Positions 44,225-53,401 of a stretch of 64,000 bases of DNA are shown here, one piece after another. The stretch spans positions 1,230,053 to 1,294,052 of the forward strand of contig NZ_CP019323.1 of the NCBI RefSeq assembly GCF_001971585.1. The letters are read 5' to 3'. The position numbers and the translations under genes were made by a program. Source of the DNA: Companilactobacillus allii. GTDB lineage: Bacteria > Bacillota > Bacilli > Lactobacillales > Lactobacillaceae. A model generated the notes under the pieces. The model saw only the letters and a list, made by a program, of their open reading frames with translations, was not told the DNA's origin and ran no database searches. Every line of letters starts with the position of its first letter. The first letter of the stretch is position 1.

Positions 44225-45271
44225 ATGAAAAAGTTTAGGAAATCTTTATTAGTAATTGTTACTTTGATTTTATCCATTTCTGCTTTTACGCTTTTTACTA
44301 ACGAAACAACTGTTAGTGCAAAATCGTATTACGCTCAAAAGGATGATACAGAGAAGACTGAGGGACCACGTGTTTTTGTCAGTCCACATTGGGTAAACAA
44401 AGTGGTAAACAAGAAAACTGACGTAAAGGATTATAAAATTTTTGAGGCATCATATGGTAACGATAGTAAGTTCAAAAAAGGTCATATACCTGGCGCCATT
44501 CATATAAATACTAATTCTGTTGAATCAGAGAAAAATGAATGGAATCTTGTATCTGCAAATAAGATCAAAAAATTATTATTAAAAAATGGTGTTACAAGTA
44601 ATACTACTTTGATTGTATATTCTACAGATATAAATGCGGCATCTCGTGTTGCATTTGCTGCATTTTGGACAGGAGTTAACAATATAAAAGTTGTTGATGG
44701 CGGATACAATGGCTGGAAACAATCAGATTATAAAATTCAAAAAGGCAAATCTAAGAGTGTTAAAGCAGCAGCTGACTTTGGTACAGACGTACCTGCCAAT
44801 GCAAAATATGAAATTAAAACACCTGCTAACTTTTTGGCACAACAAAAAGACGATCCTAATGTCATTTTAGCAAGTACACGTTCATGGAAAGAATTTACTG
44901 GTAAAACTAGCGGTTATTCTTATATCAAAGAAAAAGGTGAACCAAAGGGTGCAGTTTATGCTAAAACAAGTAAAACTAGTGCAGATTCAGCATATTTATT
45001 GAATAAGAACGGAACTGTAAAATCCATTAGTCAGATTGCACCAACATGGAAGAAATGGGGAATTGAGCCTACAAGTAACATTGATTTCTACTGTGGTACA
45101 GGTTGGCGCGCAACAACAGCATTTTTCATTGCCTATCAAGGTGGATGGAAGAATGTCCATGTTTATGATGGTGGTTGGTATGCCTGGAATAAAGCTCATA
45201 AGAAAGATCCATCTAAATACCAAGTACAAGTAGGTAGTCCACGTTCTAAAAATGTTAAAATTTTGAACTAA
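44225..45271 (+). CDS. Secreted two-domain thiosulfate sulfurtransferase (YnjE-like rhodanese)
   Basis: 348 residues. Signal peptide (hydrophobic core VIVTLILSISAFTLF, cleavage near VSAKS). Rhodanese domain 1 (about 48-175) has FKKGHIPGAIHINT and TLIVYSTDINAASR with no Cys, so it is inactive. Domain 2 (about 195-330) has the active loop FYCGTGWRAT. This CGTGWR loop and the extracytoplasmic position resemble E. coli YnjE. It transfers sulfane sulfur to an unknown acceptor outside the membrane. Confidence 0.85.
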   Translation: MKKFRKSLLVIVTLILSISAFTLFTNETTVSAKSYYAQKDDTEKTEGPRVFVSPHWVNKVVNKKTDVKDYKIFEASYGNDSKFKKGHIPGAIHINTNSVESEKNEWNLVSANKIKKLLLKNGVTSNTTLIVYSTDINAASRVAFAAFWTGVNNIKVVDGGYNGWKQSDYKIQKGKSKSVKAAADFGTDVPANAKYEIKTPANFLAQQKDDPNVILASTRSWKEFTGKTSGYSYIKEKGEPKGAVYAKTSKTSADSAYLLNKNGTVKSISQIAPTWKKWGIEPTSNIDFYCGTGWRATTAFFIAYQGGWKNVHVYDGGWYAWNKAHKKDPSKYQVQVGSPRSKNVKILN

Positions 45272-45313
45272 AGCTTCTATTATCAATGAGTTGTTAGTTA
45301 TAGGTAGTAAAAA

Positions 45314-45979
45314 ATGAGGGGTAAAAAAATGAAAAATAAACGAATTTTCTTTGGAATTTTAATGGGATTTTTATTGATGGTTGGCATGACATTTGCTGCA
45401 CCAACTGAGAGTCAAGCTGCTGCAAAATCTTCAACTGCTGGATTAACGTCCAGCAAGCCAATTAAATATAATAAGAAGAAAAAAGAAATCACAATTCTTA
45501 CAACTGTTAATGGAACTTATTTTACACAACCAACAAGACATGTAATTGTTAATGTAGATGGTTCTAATGGAAATAAGTCATTGTTGAAGACTAACGCTAC
45601 ACCCAAAGAATTTTATAATGATCTAAAAAAAGTTGGTGCTAAGGCAGGTAACAATTTAACAAAGGATTCTAAAGCCGGAAAGAAGGTCAAGGGAACTAAA
45701 TTATCTGTTTATTTTGTAATTAATGGTAAGAGAGTCAAGGCAGAAAAGGCTGTTCAAGTTAATAAAAAGAATGTTAAAAATCTTGATTTCAGATTTGGTG
45801 GAAATATGAAGACTAATAACAAAATGAAAACAGGTTGTGTCCTTTGCTTTGATAGTTGTCCAGTAGGTATTGCTTCTGGTGCAAAATATGGTTTCCAATA
45901 TGGAGAACACTTCACGGGTAAATCCAGTGTTATGCCAAAAGATGGAACAAAGATGGCAGTTGTTGTTAAGGTCAAATAA
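45314..45979 (+). CDS. Secreted YdjY-like protein with a Cys-rich motif
   Basis: 221 residues. Signal peptide (GILMGFLLMVGMTFAA, cleavage near SQAAA). A beta-rich domain (ITILTTVNGTYF, TRHVIVNVDGSNG) resembles the E. coli YdjY family, followed by MKTGCVLCFDSCPVGI with CX2CX3CP spacing. That could bind a metal or Fe-S cluster or carry sulfur. A second M (MKNKR) is a possible start; the first ATG lies after ATGAGGGG. Assignment rests on the motif, length and neighbours. Confidence 0.6.
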   Translation: MRGKKMKNKRIFFGILMGFLLMVGMTFAAPTESQAAAKSSTAGLTSSKPIKYNKKKKEITILTTVNGTYFTQPTRHVIVNVDGSNGNKSLLKTNATPKEFYNDLKKVGAKAGNNLTKDSKAGKKVKGTKLSVYFVINGKRVKAEKAVQVNKKNVKNLDFRFGGNMKTNNKMKTGCVLCFDSCPVGIASGAKYGFQYGEHFTGKSSVMPKDGTKMAVVVKVK

Positions 45980-45998
45980 ATGAAGAGGAAAAGAGATT

Positions 45999-47141
45999 AT
46001 GAGAACTAGACTGAGGGTCCTTTATAACGGAATTGTGATTGGAATCTTTTGTTCTCTTCTAGCATGGAAGTCACCTTGGCTACAGATGAGGATACCACTT
46101 GGCTGGATAATACCAGTGGTCGCAATAGTTGTATACGTATGTTACATGTTCTATGGAAAACATCTCGAACAGAACTGGGCAATATTCAGATTTTCAGAAA
46201 CATCAATAATTTCTGCAGTGGTAGTTATATTATTAATACTAATATATGGTTTAAATTCCCTAGTTACGATATTTGGAGCAACAATTAGAGAGATGTTCAA
46301 TGCTGAATGGTCATTGCCTATTACGGCTGGACTGATTTTTGGGATTTTAGTTATTTGGTTCATAGCACTGGGAATTGACAGTTATTTACATCCGGTTGCT
46401 AAGATAGTTTCTGGAGATAAAATAAATAAACTAACACTTCAAAGTAAAATCAGTTTGGTTGTAACAATCACTTTCCTTGTTCTTTTAGTGGTTGGGTACT
46501 ATGTGATTCCTGGTTATCATGACTTTATTAATAAAATGAGTGTTATGTTGGCAAAATTGGATATTAAGGCCATTCGTGACTATATTGAGAGTTTTGGTGT
46601 TTGGGGGCCATTGATTTCAACATTTCTAATGATTTTTCAATCAATTTTGGCACCATTGCCGGCGTTTATTTTGACCTTTGCTAATGCATATCTGTATGGC
46701 TGGTATTTTGGAGCTGCATTATCTTGGTTCAGTGCAATGCTAGGTGCATTACTATGCTTTTATATTGCTAGAGGTGTTGGACGTCCCTTTGCTGAAAAAA
46801 TTGTTACAAAGAATGCACTTGCAAAAATGGATGGATTCTTTGATGAGTATGGAAACTATACAATAATTATTTTAAGGTTATTACCTTTCGTATCTTTTGA
46901 TGAAGTGAGTTATGGGGCTGGTTTTACAGATATGAAGGTTGGCAGTTTTCTAATTGCCACTGGGATTGGCCAATTACCAGCTACTATAGTATATTCATTT
47001 GTAGGTGGTAGTCTTGGTGGAAATAAAATGATGATGTTCATAGCTTTGATATCATTCATAATTTTGATTGTTGTATCATTGGTTGCTCGTAAAGTATTAC
47101 AAAATAGACAGGCAAAGCAAAAAATTAATGTCTCTAAATAA
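45999..47141 (+). CDS. TVP38/VTT-domain membrane protein with extra N-terminal helices (YdjX/YdjZ-like)
   Basis: 380 residues. The first 190 hold five hydrophobic helices of no known family. The C-terminal half is a VTT (SNARE-associated/DedA-like) domain: PLPAFILTFANAYLYGWYFG, then GALLCFYIARGVGRPFAEK and RLLPFVSFDEVSYGAGFTDM. VTT proteins act as lipid scramblases or transporters. It stands where E. coli has ydjX/ydjZ beside ydjY. Confidence 0.82.
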   Translation: MRTRLRVLYNGIVIGIFCSLLAWKSPWLQMRIPLGWIIPVVAIVVYVCYMFYGKHLEQNWAIFRFSETSIISAVVVILLILIYGLNSLVTIFGATIREMFNAEWSLPITAGLIFGILVIWFIALGIDSYLHPVAKIVSGDKINKLTLQSKISLVVTITFLVLLVVGYYVIPGYHDFINKMSVMLAKLDIKAIRDYIESFGVWGPLISTFLMIFQSILAPLPAFILTFANAYLYGWYFGAALSWFSAMLGALLCFYIARGVGRPFAEKIVTKNALAKMDGFFDEYGNYTIIILRLLPFVSFDEVSYGAGFTDMKVGSFLIATGIGQLPATIVYSFVGGSLGGNKMMMFIALISFIILIVVSLVARKVLQNRQAKQKINVSK

Positions 47142-47169
47142 TAATACTCATTAAAGTCGAGGTTTGAGT

Positions 47170-47823
47170 ATGAAAAAAGTTATAACATTTTTTGCCGTGA
47201 TCGTTATAGGAATAGTTATTTTTTATCAAACAGGATTAATAGATGAGTTGCAAAATGTTTCCTCATTGCAAAAGACTTTTCAAGGTATGGGATTTATGGG
47301 CTATTTTGCTTTTATTATCCTGTGTATTGTTACGGCCATTTTCATGTTACCTGGTGGACTTTTGGCAATAGTTGCTGGGATTGTTTATGGAGGCTTTTTG
47401 GGAGGGCTGCTAACTGTAATTGGTAGTACTCTAGGTGCAAGTATTTCATTTGTGTTGGGTAGAACTTTGTTAAAAGATGTAATTATTAACAAATATGGAG
47501 ATCAGCCAACCTTTAAAAAAATTATGCATGGAGTTGATGAAAACGGGGTTTCATTTTTAATTCTTACAAGGCTTGTTCCAATTTTTCCATATGCCTTACA
47601 AAGCTATGCATATGCATTGACACCAATGAAATTTTTGCGATTCTCAGTTATTTCTGGAATTACCATGTTACCAGCATGTTTTATATATGCGTATATGGCG
47701 TCTGATATATTAACACAAGGATTAACGTTATCGTTATCAATTAAATTTACGATTATGGGAATAATTCTGTTTCTATTGACGTATATACCCAAGAAAATAG
47801 GGCGACATAAAAAAATGATTTAG
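47170..47823 (+). CDS. TVP38/TMEM64-family membrane protein (YdjX/YdjZ-like)
   Basis: 217 residues, a compact VTT protein: MLPGGLLAIVAGIVYGGFLG, STLGASISFVLGRTLLKDV and LILTRLVPIFPYALQSYAYA. It is shorter than and diverged from the preceding VTT protein, so the pair mirrors ydjX and ydjZ. ATG 47170 has CGAGG at usual spacing; TTG 47164 is less likely. Confidence 0.85.
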   Translation: MKKVITFFAVIVIGIVIFYQTGLIDELQNVSSLQKTFQGMGFMGYFAFIILCIVTAIFMLPGGLLAIVAGIVYGGFLGGLLTVIGSTLGASISFVLGRTLLKDVIINKYGDQPTFKKIMHGVDENGVSFLILTRLVPIFPYALQSYAYALTPMKFLRFSVISGITMLPACFIYAYMASDILTQGLTLSLSIKFTIMGIILFLLTYIPKKIGRHKKMI

Positions 47824-47837
47824 AGAGGAATAGTACT

Positions 47838-49076
47838 ATGAGGGGGAAAAAAATAGTAGCATTATTACTTTTACTAGTACCATTTTTGATTTTAGGTGGA
47901 TGCAATAAGAAAGAATCAAAATCAACTGATTTGCCAACTAGTTATAGTAAAGCTTTAAAAGATGCCAAGGGACAAACAGTTACTTACTATGGATTTGGAG
48001 GAACAGAGACACAAAATCGATGGATTGATGATGTTGTTACTCCAATGATGAAAAAAAAGGGAATCACTGTAAAACGTGTACCTATGGATATTGATGATAT
48101 TCTTAAAAAATTAACAACTGAAAAAGAAGCAAACAAGAAGACAGGTAATATCGATGTTGTCTGGATAAATGGAGAAAATTTTTATACTGCAAAAAAATTG
48201 GATTTATTAGCTGGTCCACTGGACAGCAAATTAATTCCAAATATGAAAACTTATATTTCTTCCAATGATCCAGATGTAAAGCGTGATATGGGAACCTCCA
48301 TTGATAAATTGGAGGTTCCATATGGAAATGCTCAGTTGGTAATGATTGGTAGCAAACAAATGTTTAATGGTGATTACCCAACCAGTGCTGAAAAAATGAT
48401 GGACTGGGCAAAAGAGAATCCAGGTAAATTAACATATGTTGCACCACCTGATTTTACAGGTAGTGCCTTTATTAGAAATATTATTTATGAAACCGTCGGA
48501 TATGACGCTATAAATAAGGCTCCAGCTACAAAAAAGGGAATTTATAAAGTAATCAAGCCTAGTCTTGATTATCTAAATGAATTAAAACCGTACCTTTGGG
48601 AGCAGGGTAAAACCTATCCTAAGACGACCGCTCAAATGGATAAGATGTTTGCAAATCATCAAATTGCATTAGATTTTTCATATAATCAAATGTATGCTGC
48701 CACACAAAGATCGGATGGTAAATTTACAGATGATGCACATTCATTTGTTTTTGATAAAGGAACAGTTGGTAATTACAATTATTTAGCTGTACCAAAAACA
48801 TCCGCAAATAAAGCTGCAGCCGTTGTTTTGATTAATACGATGCTAAGTAAAGAGGCACAAACACAAAGGCTTAAATTAAAATATGGTGCCGTTGTTCCTC
48901 CATATTCAGAAGGAAAAACACCACAGAGTATTACTGATAAGTTGGATGATGCTTCTAATAAGTATGGAACCGTTCCAATGGATACTTTATCCAAAAAGAG
49001 AATACCTGAAATATCAGGTAAGAAGATTCCAATTATTGAGGATCTATGGAAGGAATATGTCCTAAATGCTGACTAA
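47838..49076 (+). CDS. ABC transporter substrate-binding lipoprotein (YnjB-like)
   Basis: 412 residues. Lipoprotein signal with lipobox LGGC (Cys near residue 22), then a type II periplasmic-binding fold: GQTVTYYGFGGTETQNRWID, DVVWINGENFYTAKK, TYVAPPDFTGSAFIRNI and NYNYLAVPKTSANKAAAVV. The length and features fit the YnjB family, distantly related to polyamine and thiamine binders; ligand unknown. Its stop overlaps the first permease by 11 bp. Confidence 0.85.
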   Translation: MRGKKIVALLLLLVPFLILGGCNKKESKSTDLPTSYSKALKDAKGQTVTYYGFGGTETQNRWIDDVVTPMMKKKGITVKRVPMDIDDILKKLTTEKEANKKTGNIDVVWINGENFYTAKKLDLLAGPLDSKLIPNMKTYISSNDPDVKRDMGTSIDKLEVPYGNAQLVMIGSKQMFNGDYPTSAEKMMDWAKENPGKLTYVAPPDFTGSAFIRNIIYETVGYDAINKAPATKKGIYKVIKPSLDYLNELKPYLWEQGKTYPKTTAQMDKMFANHQIALDFSYNQMYAATQRSDGKFTDDAHSFVFDKGTVGNYNYLAVPKTSANKAAAVVLINTMLSKEAQTQRLKLKYGAVVPPYSEGKTPQSITDKLDDASNKYGTVPMDTLSKKRIPEISGKKIPIIEDLWKEYVLNAD

Positions 49077-49944
49077 AAGAAAGATTCTTTTATTACTTAG
49101 TCCGTTTTATGTATTCTTCCTACTGTTCTTTGTAAGTGCAATTGTTAAATCATTTGTGACCAGTTTTGGCTATTATCCGTTAATGGGGATGAAAAATTTC
49201 AACTTGCATTATTATTTTGAAGCTTTTAAAATGCAATCATTTCTTAAAATCTTTGAACGTACATTTTTGTTTGCACTTTTTAGCGCTGCATTGGCGTGTT
49301 TTATCGGGATGTGTCTTGCTTTACTGTTTGATAAACGAAATGATAATATTTCAAAGTCGTTTTTTAAGATTGCACAATTGCCGGTAATGTTGCCACATAT
49401 TTTTATTGTTTTAGCATTATTACAACTAATAAGTCAAACAGGTCTTATTCCTAGCTTGTTATTGAAATTAGGAATCATTTCAAAAGATACTAATTTTCCA
49501 TTATTGGTTAATGATCCTTTTCAAATAGGAATTATTTTAACCTATTTGTGGAAAGAAATTCCATTTGTAATAGTTTCCTTGGTTTTGGTTTTGAGACAAT
49601 TGGATAATAGATATCGCTTAGTTGCTAAAAATTTAGGAGCATCAACGTGGCAAACATTTTGGCACATATATTTGCCATTGATTCAACCGGCATTAATGAA
49701 TGCATTTATAATTAATTTTTCGTTTAATTTTGGTTCTTATGAGGTACCTTATCTTTTAGGAAGTCAACGTCAAGAACTTCTCCCTGTATATATTTATGAT
49801 TTATATGTGCAAGGCGACTTTTCACAGTTACCGTTAGTTATGAGCTTGAATTTGATTTTGTCGTTATTCGCAATTGCATTTGCAGGATTAATTATATTTA
49901 TTAGTCACCATATTTCAGGCGGACATAATGGAGGGGTTAAATGA
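49066..49944 (+). CDS. ABC transporter permease 1 (YnjC N-terminal-half-like)
   Basis: 292 residues, six helices, with the inner-membrane EAA loop KNLGASTWQTFWHIYLPLIQ that contacts the ATPase. E. coli YnjC is a fused double permease; here the two halves are separate genes, overlapping by four bases (ATGA). Confidence 0.9.
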   Translation: MLTKRKILLLLSPFYVFFLLFFVSAIVKSFVTSFGYYPLMGMKNFNLHYYFEAFKMQSFLKIFERTFLFALFSAALACFIGMCLALLFDKRNDNISKSFFKIAQLPVMLPHIFIVLALLQLISQTGLIPSLLLKLGIISKDTNFPLLVNDPFQIGIILTYLWKEIPFVIVSLVLVLRQLDNRYRLVAKNLGASTWQTFWHIYLPLIQPALMNAFIINFSFNFGSYEVPYLLGSQRQELLPVYIYDLYVQGDFSQLPLVMSLNLILSLFAIAFAGLIIFISHHISGGHNGGVK

Positions 49945-50732
49945 AAAAATCGAGCAGATTATTTCCCTTCCTATTGTTCGTGATATTGGTTTTGATGCCT
50001 CTGTTAGTTATTGTCATGTTGTCCGTTGGAAGAAACTGGAATTACCCACAATTGTTACCTAGACAAATTAGTCTGTCATATTTCATTGAGCTCTTGTTTG
50101 ACAATAAGGAATTACTTGACTCACTTGTAACCAGCATAGTGCTTGCACTTGGTACGATAGGATTAACGGTAATTATTGCTTATCCTACTGCAATTGCTTT
50201 AGGATATTATGATTTTCGTGGGAAAAAGTTATTAAATATTTTAGTTTATTTACCATTAATAATTCCTAGTACTGCATTGTTAACAAATATGGATTTTGTA
50301 ATGATTAAGTTCGGATTAAATGGTAGTTACTTCGGAGTTATCAGTGTGCATGCGTTATTTTGTCTACCCTATGCAATAAAACTATTGGTAGACAACCTTT
50401 CTTTAATAAATGATCGATATGAAATAGTTAGTAGAAATATGGGAGCATCAGCAATACAAACCTTTTTTCATATAACTCTACCTTTAAGCAGAAGCGGTTT
50501 ACAGGGAGCTGTCATGATGACTTATATTGTATCTATGACACAATATTTATCGACTCTTTTGATTGGTGAAGGTAATTATATAACTTTGTCGGTAAGAATG
50601 TTTCCATTCACTCAGGATGGTAAATATCAAATAGCAGCAATCTATGGAGTTATATTTATGCTGTTCACGTTAATACCGTTATACTTGATTGATTTTTATA
50701 TATCCCATAGTGGAAGGAGAGTTATTAGATAA
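49941..50732 (+). CDS. ABC transporter permease 2 (YnjC C-terminal-half-like)
   Basis: 263 residues, six helices, with EAA loop RNMGASAIQTFFHITLPLSR. It overlaps the first permease by four bases and ends one base before the ATPase start, so the importer is made from one coupled mRNA segment. Confidence 0.9.
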   Translation: MKKSSRLFPFLLFVILVLMPLLVIVMLSVGRNWNYPQLLPRQISLSYFIELLFDNKELLDSLVTSIVLALGTIGLTVIIAYPTAIALGYYDFRGKKLLNILVYLPLIIPSTALLTNMDFVMIKFGLNGSYFGVISVHALFCLPYAIKLLVDNLSLINDRYEIVSRNMGASAIQTFFHITLPLSRSGLQGAVMMTYIVSMTQYLSTLLIGEGNYITLSVRMFPFTQDGKYQIAAIYGVIFMLFTLIPLYLIDFYISHSGRRVIR

Positions 50733-50733
50733 T

Positions 50734-51729
50734 TTGTATTCATTAAATAATATTTCCCAAGTAAAGGGTAAACATCAAATTCTTGATGATATTAATTTAA
50801 AGATTGATGATGATAGCATTTTTGCAATTTTGGGTCCTTCAGGTGGTGGTAAAACTACACTTCTGAATATTTTGGCACGAATAGATATTCCGACAAGTGG
50901 TAGCTTTTCTAGTGATGAAGATCAAAATCCTAAAGGAATTATGGTCTTTCAGGATTATCGTCTATTTCCACATATGACAGTATTTAAAAATATTGCCTTT
51001 GGTTTGAAAGTTAATGGTGAAAAAAAAGAGGATATCAGAGTAAAAACTAATGAAATTATGAAGACTATGGAAATCGTTGAATTATCAAAGAGATATCCAG
51101 ATGAGCTCTCCGGTGGTCAACAACAAAGAGTCGCATTAGCTAGAGCCATGGTTTTAATGCCCAAATTACTGTTGATGGATGAACCGTTTTCTAGTTTAGA
51201 CGAGGGATTAAGGATAGAAATGTTGAATTTTGTAAAAAAATTACAACATGAATTTCATTTAACCATTATTTTTGTCACGCATTATAAAATGGAAGCTTAT
51301 ATGTTATCCAATAAGATTGCAGTTTTAATTAATGGGAAAATAATGCAAGTTGATAAACCCCGTAATTTGGAACTTGAACCTGTTAATTTGTCAGTAGCAA
51401 AATTTTTGGGACAAGCCAATTTCGTTGAAGGTAAGTTTGCCAGTGAATTCACATCAAAGGTTTATTCAGGAATGGTTAAATTTAAAGGTGAAATCGCTGA
51501 TAAACCTAATTTTTTATACCTGCCATATGATAATTCCATTCAACTTGAAAAAAGTGATTATTTAGCATTTTATGGAAGAATAAGTGACAAAATTTGGATA
51601 AGTAAAACTGAAGTAAGAGTTACTGTTGAAGTAAATCGGGTCCTATTACAGTTTAATTTACCAATGAATAGTGTAGAGGAAAATCAAAGTTATCAATTTT
51701 ATTTTGTTAACTTACCGGTGGTGTATTAA
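50734..51729 (+). CDS. ABC transporter ATP-binding protein (YnjD-like)
   Basis: 331 residues. Walker A GPSGGGKTT, Q loop VFQDYRLFPHM, signature LSGGQQQR, Walker B LLLMDEPFSSLD, switch His in VTHYKMEA. An extra C-terminal part of about 110 residues looks like a TOBE regulatory domain, which the short E. coli YnjD lacks. The start is uncertain: TTG 50734 follows AAGGAG by 14 bases; GTG 50710 and ATG 50689 are in frame but overlap the permease. Confidence 0.88.
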   Translation: MYSLNNISQVKGKHQILDDINLKIDDDSIFAILGPSGGGKTTLLNILARIDIPTSGSFSSDEDQNPKGIMVFQDYRLFPHMTVFKNIAFGLKVNGEKKEDIRVKTNEIMKTMEIVELSKRYPDELSGGQQQRVALARAMVLMPKLLLMDEPFSSLDEGLRIEMLNFVKKLQHEFHLTIIFVTHYKMEAYMLSNKIAVLINGKIMQVDKPRNLELEPVNLSVAKFLGQANFVEGKFASEFTSKVYSGMVKFKGEIADKPNFLYLPYDNSIQLEKSDYLAFYGRISDKIWISKTEVRVTVEVNRVLLQFNLPMNSVEENQSYQFYFVNLPVVY

Positions 51730-52397
51730 TGTGGTTAACGATAATAATTCCAATCTATCATGATGATGCTGCGTTGAAGCACCTTATTAAGAGACTGTCA
51801 TCTTGGGATTTGTCTGGCATTGATGTATTGATAATTGATGGAGAAAATCGAGATAGACCAGATTTTTTGCCCAAATTTGTAAAATATTTAAATAGTGTTC
51901 CCAATCGTGGTAAGCAGTTACATTTAGGTGGAAGTGTTGCGAGAACTAACAAACTACTTTTCCTACATGCTGATTCAAAATTCTCCACAGCACCAATTTC
52001 ACTATTGAAGTCGACAAAAGTGAATGTTGGATTTTTTACACTGAGATTTGATGATAATTCTACTTTTTTCAGTATATTGGCATTTATGTCTAATTTGCGA
52101 GCTAAAAAATTCAAACTAATTTTTGGGGACCAGGGATTTTTCGTAACAAAATCGCTTTATTCAAAAGTTGGCGGTTTTCCTGAACAACCATTAATGGAAG
52201 ATTGGGAATTAAGTAAACGATTATCTAAAGTTGAATCAGAATTTGTAGAATTTCCCATTTCTATTTATACAAGTTCTAGAAAGTATATAAATGAAGGAAA
52301 AGTTAGAACTTTTTTTAAGATGCAGCTTATAAAGATTCTGTATAAAAGCGGAATGAAACCAAGCGCTTTGAGTAAAGTATATTATAGAAGGAGATAG
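51729..52397 (+). CDS. Family 2 glycosyltransferase, TIGR04283-type
   Basis: 222 residues of GT-A fold: IIIPIYHDD at the N-terminus, SVPNRGKQLHLG, the DxD-like FLHADSKF, FGDQGFFV and PLMEDWELSKRL with TSSRKYINEG. These are the marks of the transferase family first named for linkage to rSAM/selenodomain proteins. Donor and acceptor unknown. The ATG overlaps the ATPase stop by one base (TAATG). Confidence 0.8.
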   Translation: MWLTIIIPIYHDDAALKHLIKRLSSWDLSGIDVLIIDGENRDRPDFLPKFVKYLNSVPNRGKQLHLGGSVARTNKLLFLHADSKFSTAPISLLKSTKVNVGFFTLRFDDNSTFFSILAFMSNLRAKKFKLIFGDQGFFVTKSLYSKVGGFPEQPLMEDWELSKRLSKVESEFVEFPISIYTSSRKYINEGKVRTFFKMQLIKILYKSGMKPSALSKVYYRRR

Positions 52398-52399
52398 TA

Positions 52400-53401
52400 T
52401 TGGCAGAACAGATTCTAGACAAAATTGAAGTATATTTAAATGATAATAAAATAATGGAAAAGCTTGGTTTATTACCAGCACAAAGTATTTCATTTTTGGC
52501 TCAAGGTGAATACAATAAAAATTTCTTAATTACTGATCAATCAGGATATAGTGTGGTATTTAGAATTAATTATGGGTCTCAGATTAATGTTGCAAAACAA
52601 TCTCGTTATGAATATCAAGCTTTACAAATACTTTATAAAAGTAAACACACACCTAAACCGCTTTTTCTTGATGATACTCGCAACTTTTTTAAGCATGATA
52701 TTTTGATTGAGGAATTTCTACCTGGTAAGCCTTTAATTTATCATCGTGATTTGAAGATGTCTGCCAAAATATTGGCATCTGTTCATAATTTAAACTTGGA
52801 TTCTAAGGCTTATCAGAATTTGAAAGTGGAAACTAATATTTGTACTGACAGATTGGAAGAGGCTAATCAGCTATTAGAACCCGTTGTTAGCAGTACCAAG
52901 TTGAAAAAGGAACAAATAAATGTACTTATTTCGTTAAAAAATTGGTGTGAAGAAAATAATGCTGATAAATATTTCTCTGGTCAACCGTTATGTTTAGTTA
53001 ATACGGAGGTTAATTCCAATAACTTTTTAATAACTGATAATTATGGATACTTAATTGACTGGGAGAAACCAGTTATTAGCAATGCTGTTCAGGATCTAAC
53101 TCAGTTTATGGTTGAGACTACAACACTTTGGAGAACAACCGAAGTGTTAAATTCAAAACAAGTTGAAGTGTTTTTAACTGAGTATTCTAAAAGAACAAAT
53201 CAATCATCAGATTTATTAATGGAAAATATAAATAAATATATGCCATTTATGTTACTTAGAGCCTTATCATGGTGTGCCATGTTAGTTGCTACGTATGATG
53301 ATAAACCAATAAAAAATGTTGAGATACTACATAGATGTCAATCCTTTTTGAAATTAGATTTTATGGTTCCATTATTAAATAAGTATGGGGTGACTTTTTG
53401 A
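52400..53401 (+). CDS. APH/choline-kinase-fold phosphotransferase, altered catalytic loop
   Basis: 333 residues of aminoglycoside-phosphotransferase/choline-kinase fold. Nucleotide-binding SFLAQGEYNKNFLIT and RINYGSQ (Lys position taken by Arg), then ILIEEFLPGKPL. The catalytic loop that usually reads HxDxxxxN is VNTEVNSNNFLI, so His is Asn and Asp is Glu. The metal motif is IDWEKP. It could phosphorylate a small hydroxylated metabolite or be a binding pseudo-kinase. It is three bases after the glycosyltransferase. Confidence 0.75.
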   Translation: MAEQILDKIEVYLNDNKIMEKLGLLPAQSISFLAQGEYNKNFLITDQSGYSVVFRINYGSQINVAKQSRYEYQALQILYKSKHTPKPLFLDDTRNFFKHDILIEEFLPGKPLIYHRDLKMSAKILASVHNLNLDSKAYQNLKVETNICTDRLEEANQLLEPVVSSTKLKKEQINVLISLKNWCEENNADKYFSGQPLCLVNTEVNSNNFLITDNYGYLIDWEKPVISNAVQDLTQFMVETTTLWRTTEVLNSKQVEVFLTEYSKRTNQSSDLLMENINKYMPFMLLRALSWCAMLVATYDDKPIKNVEILHRCQSFLKLDFMVPLLNKYGVTF

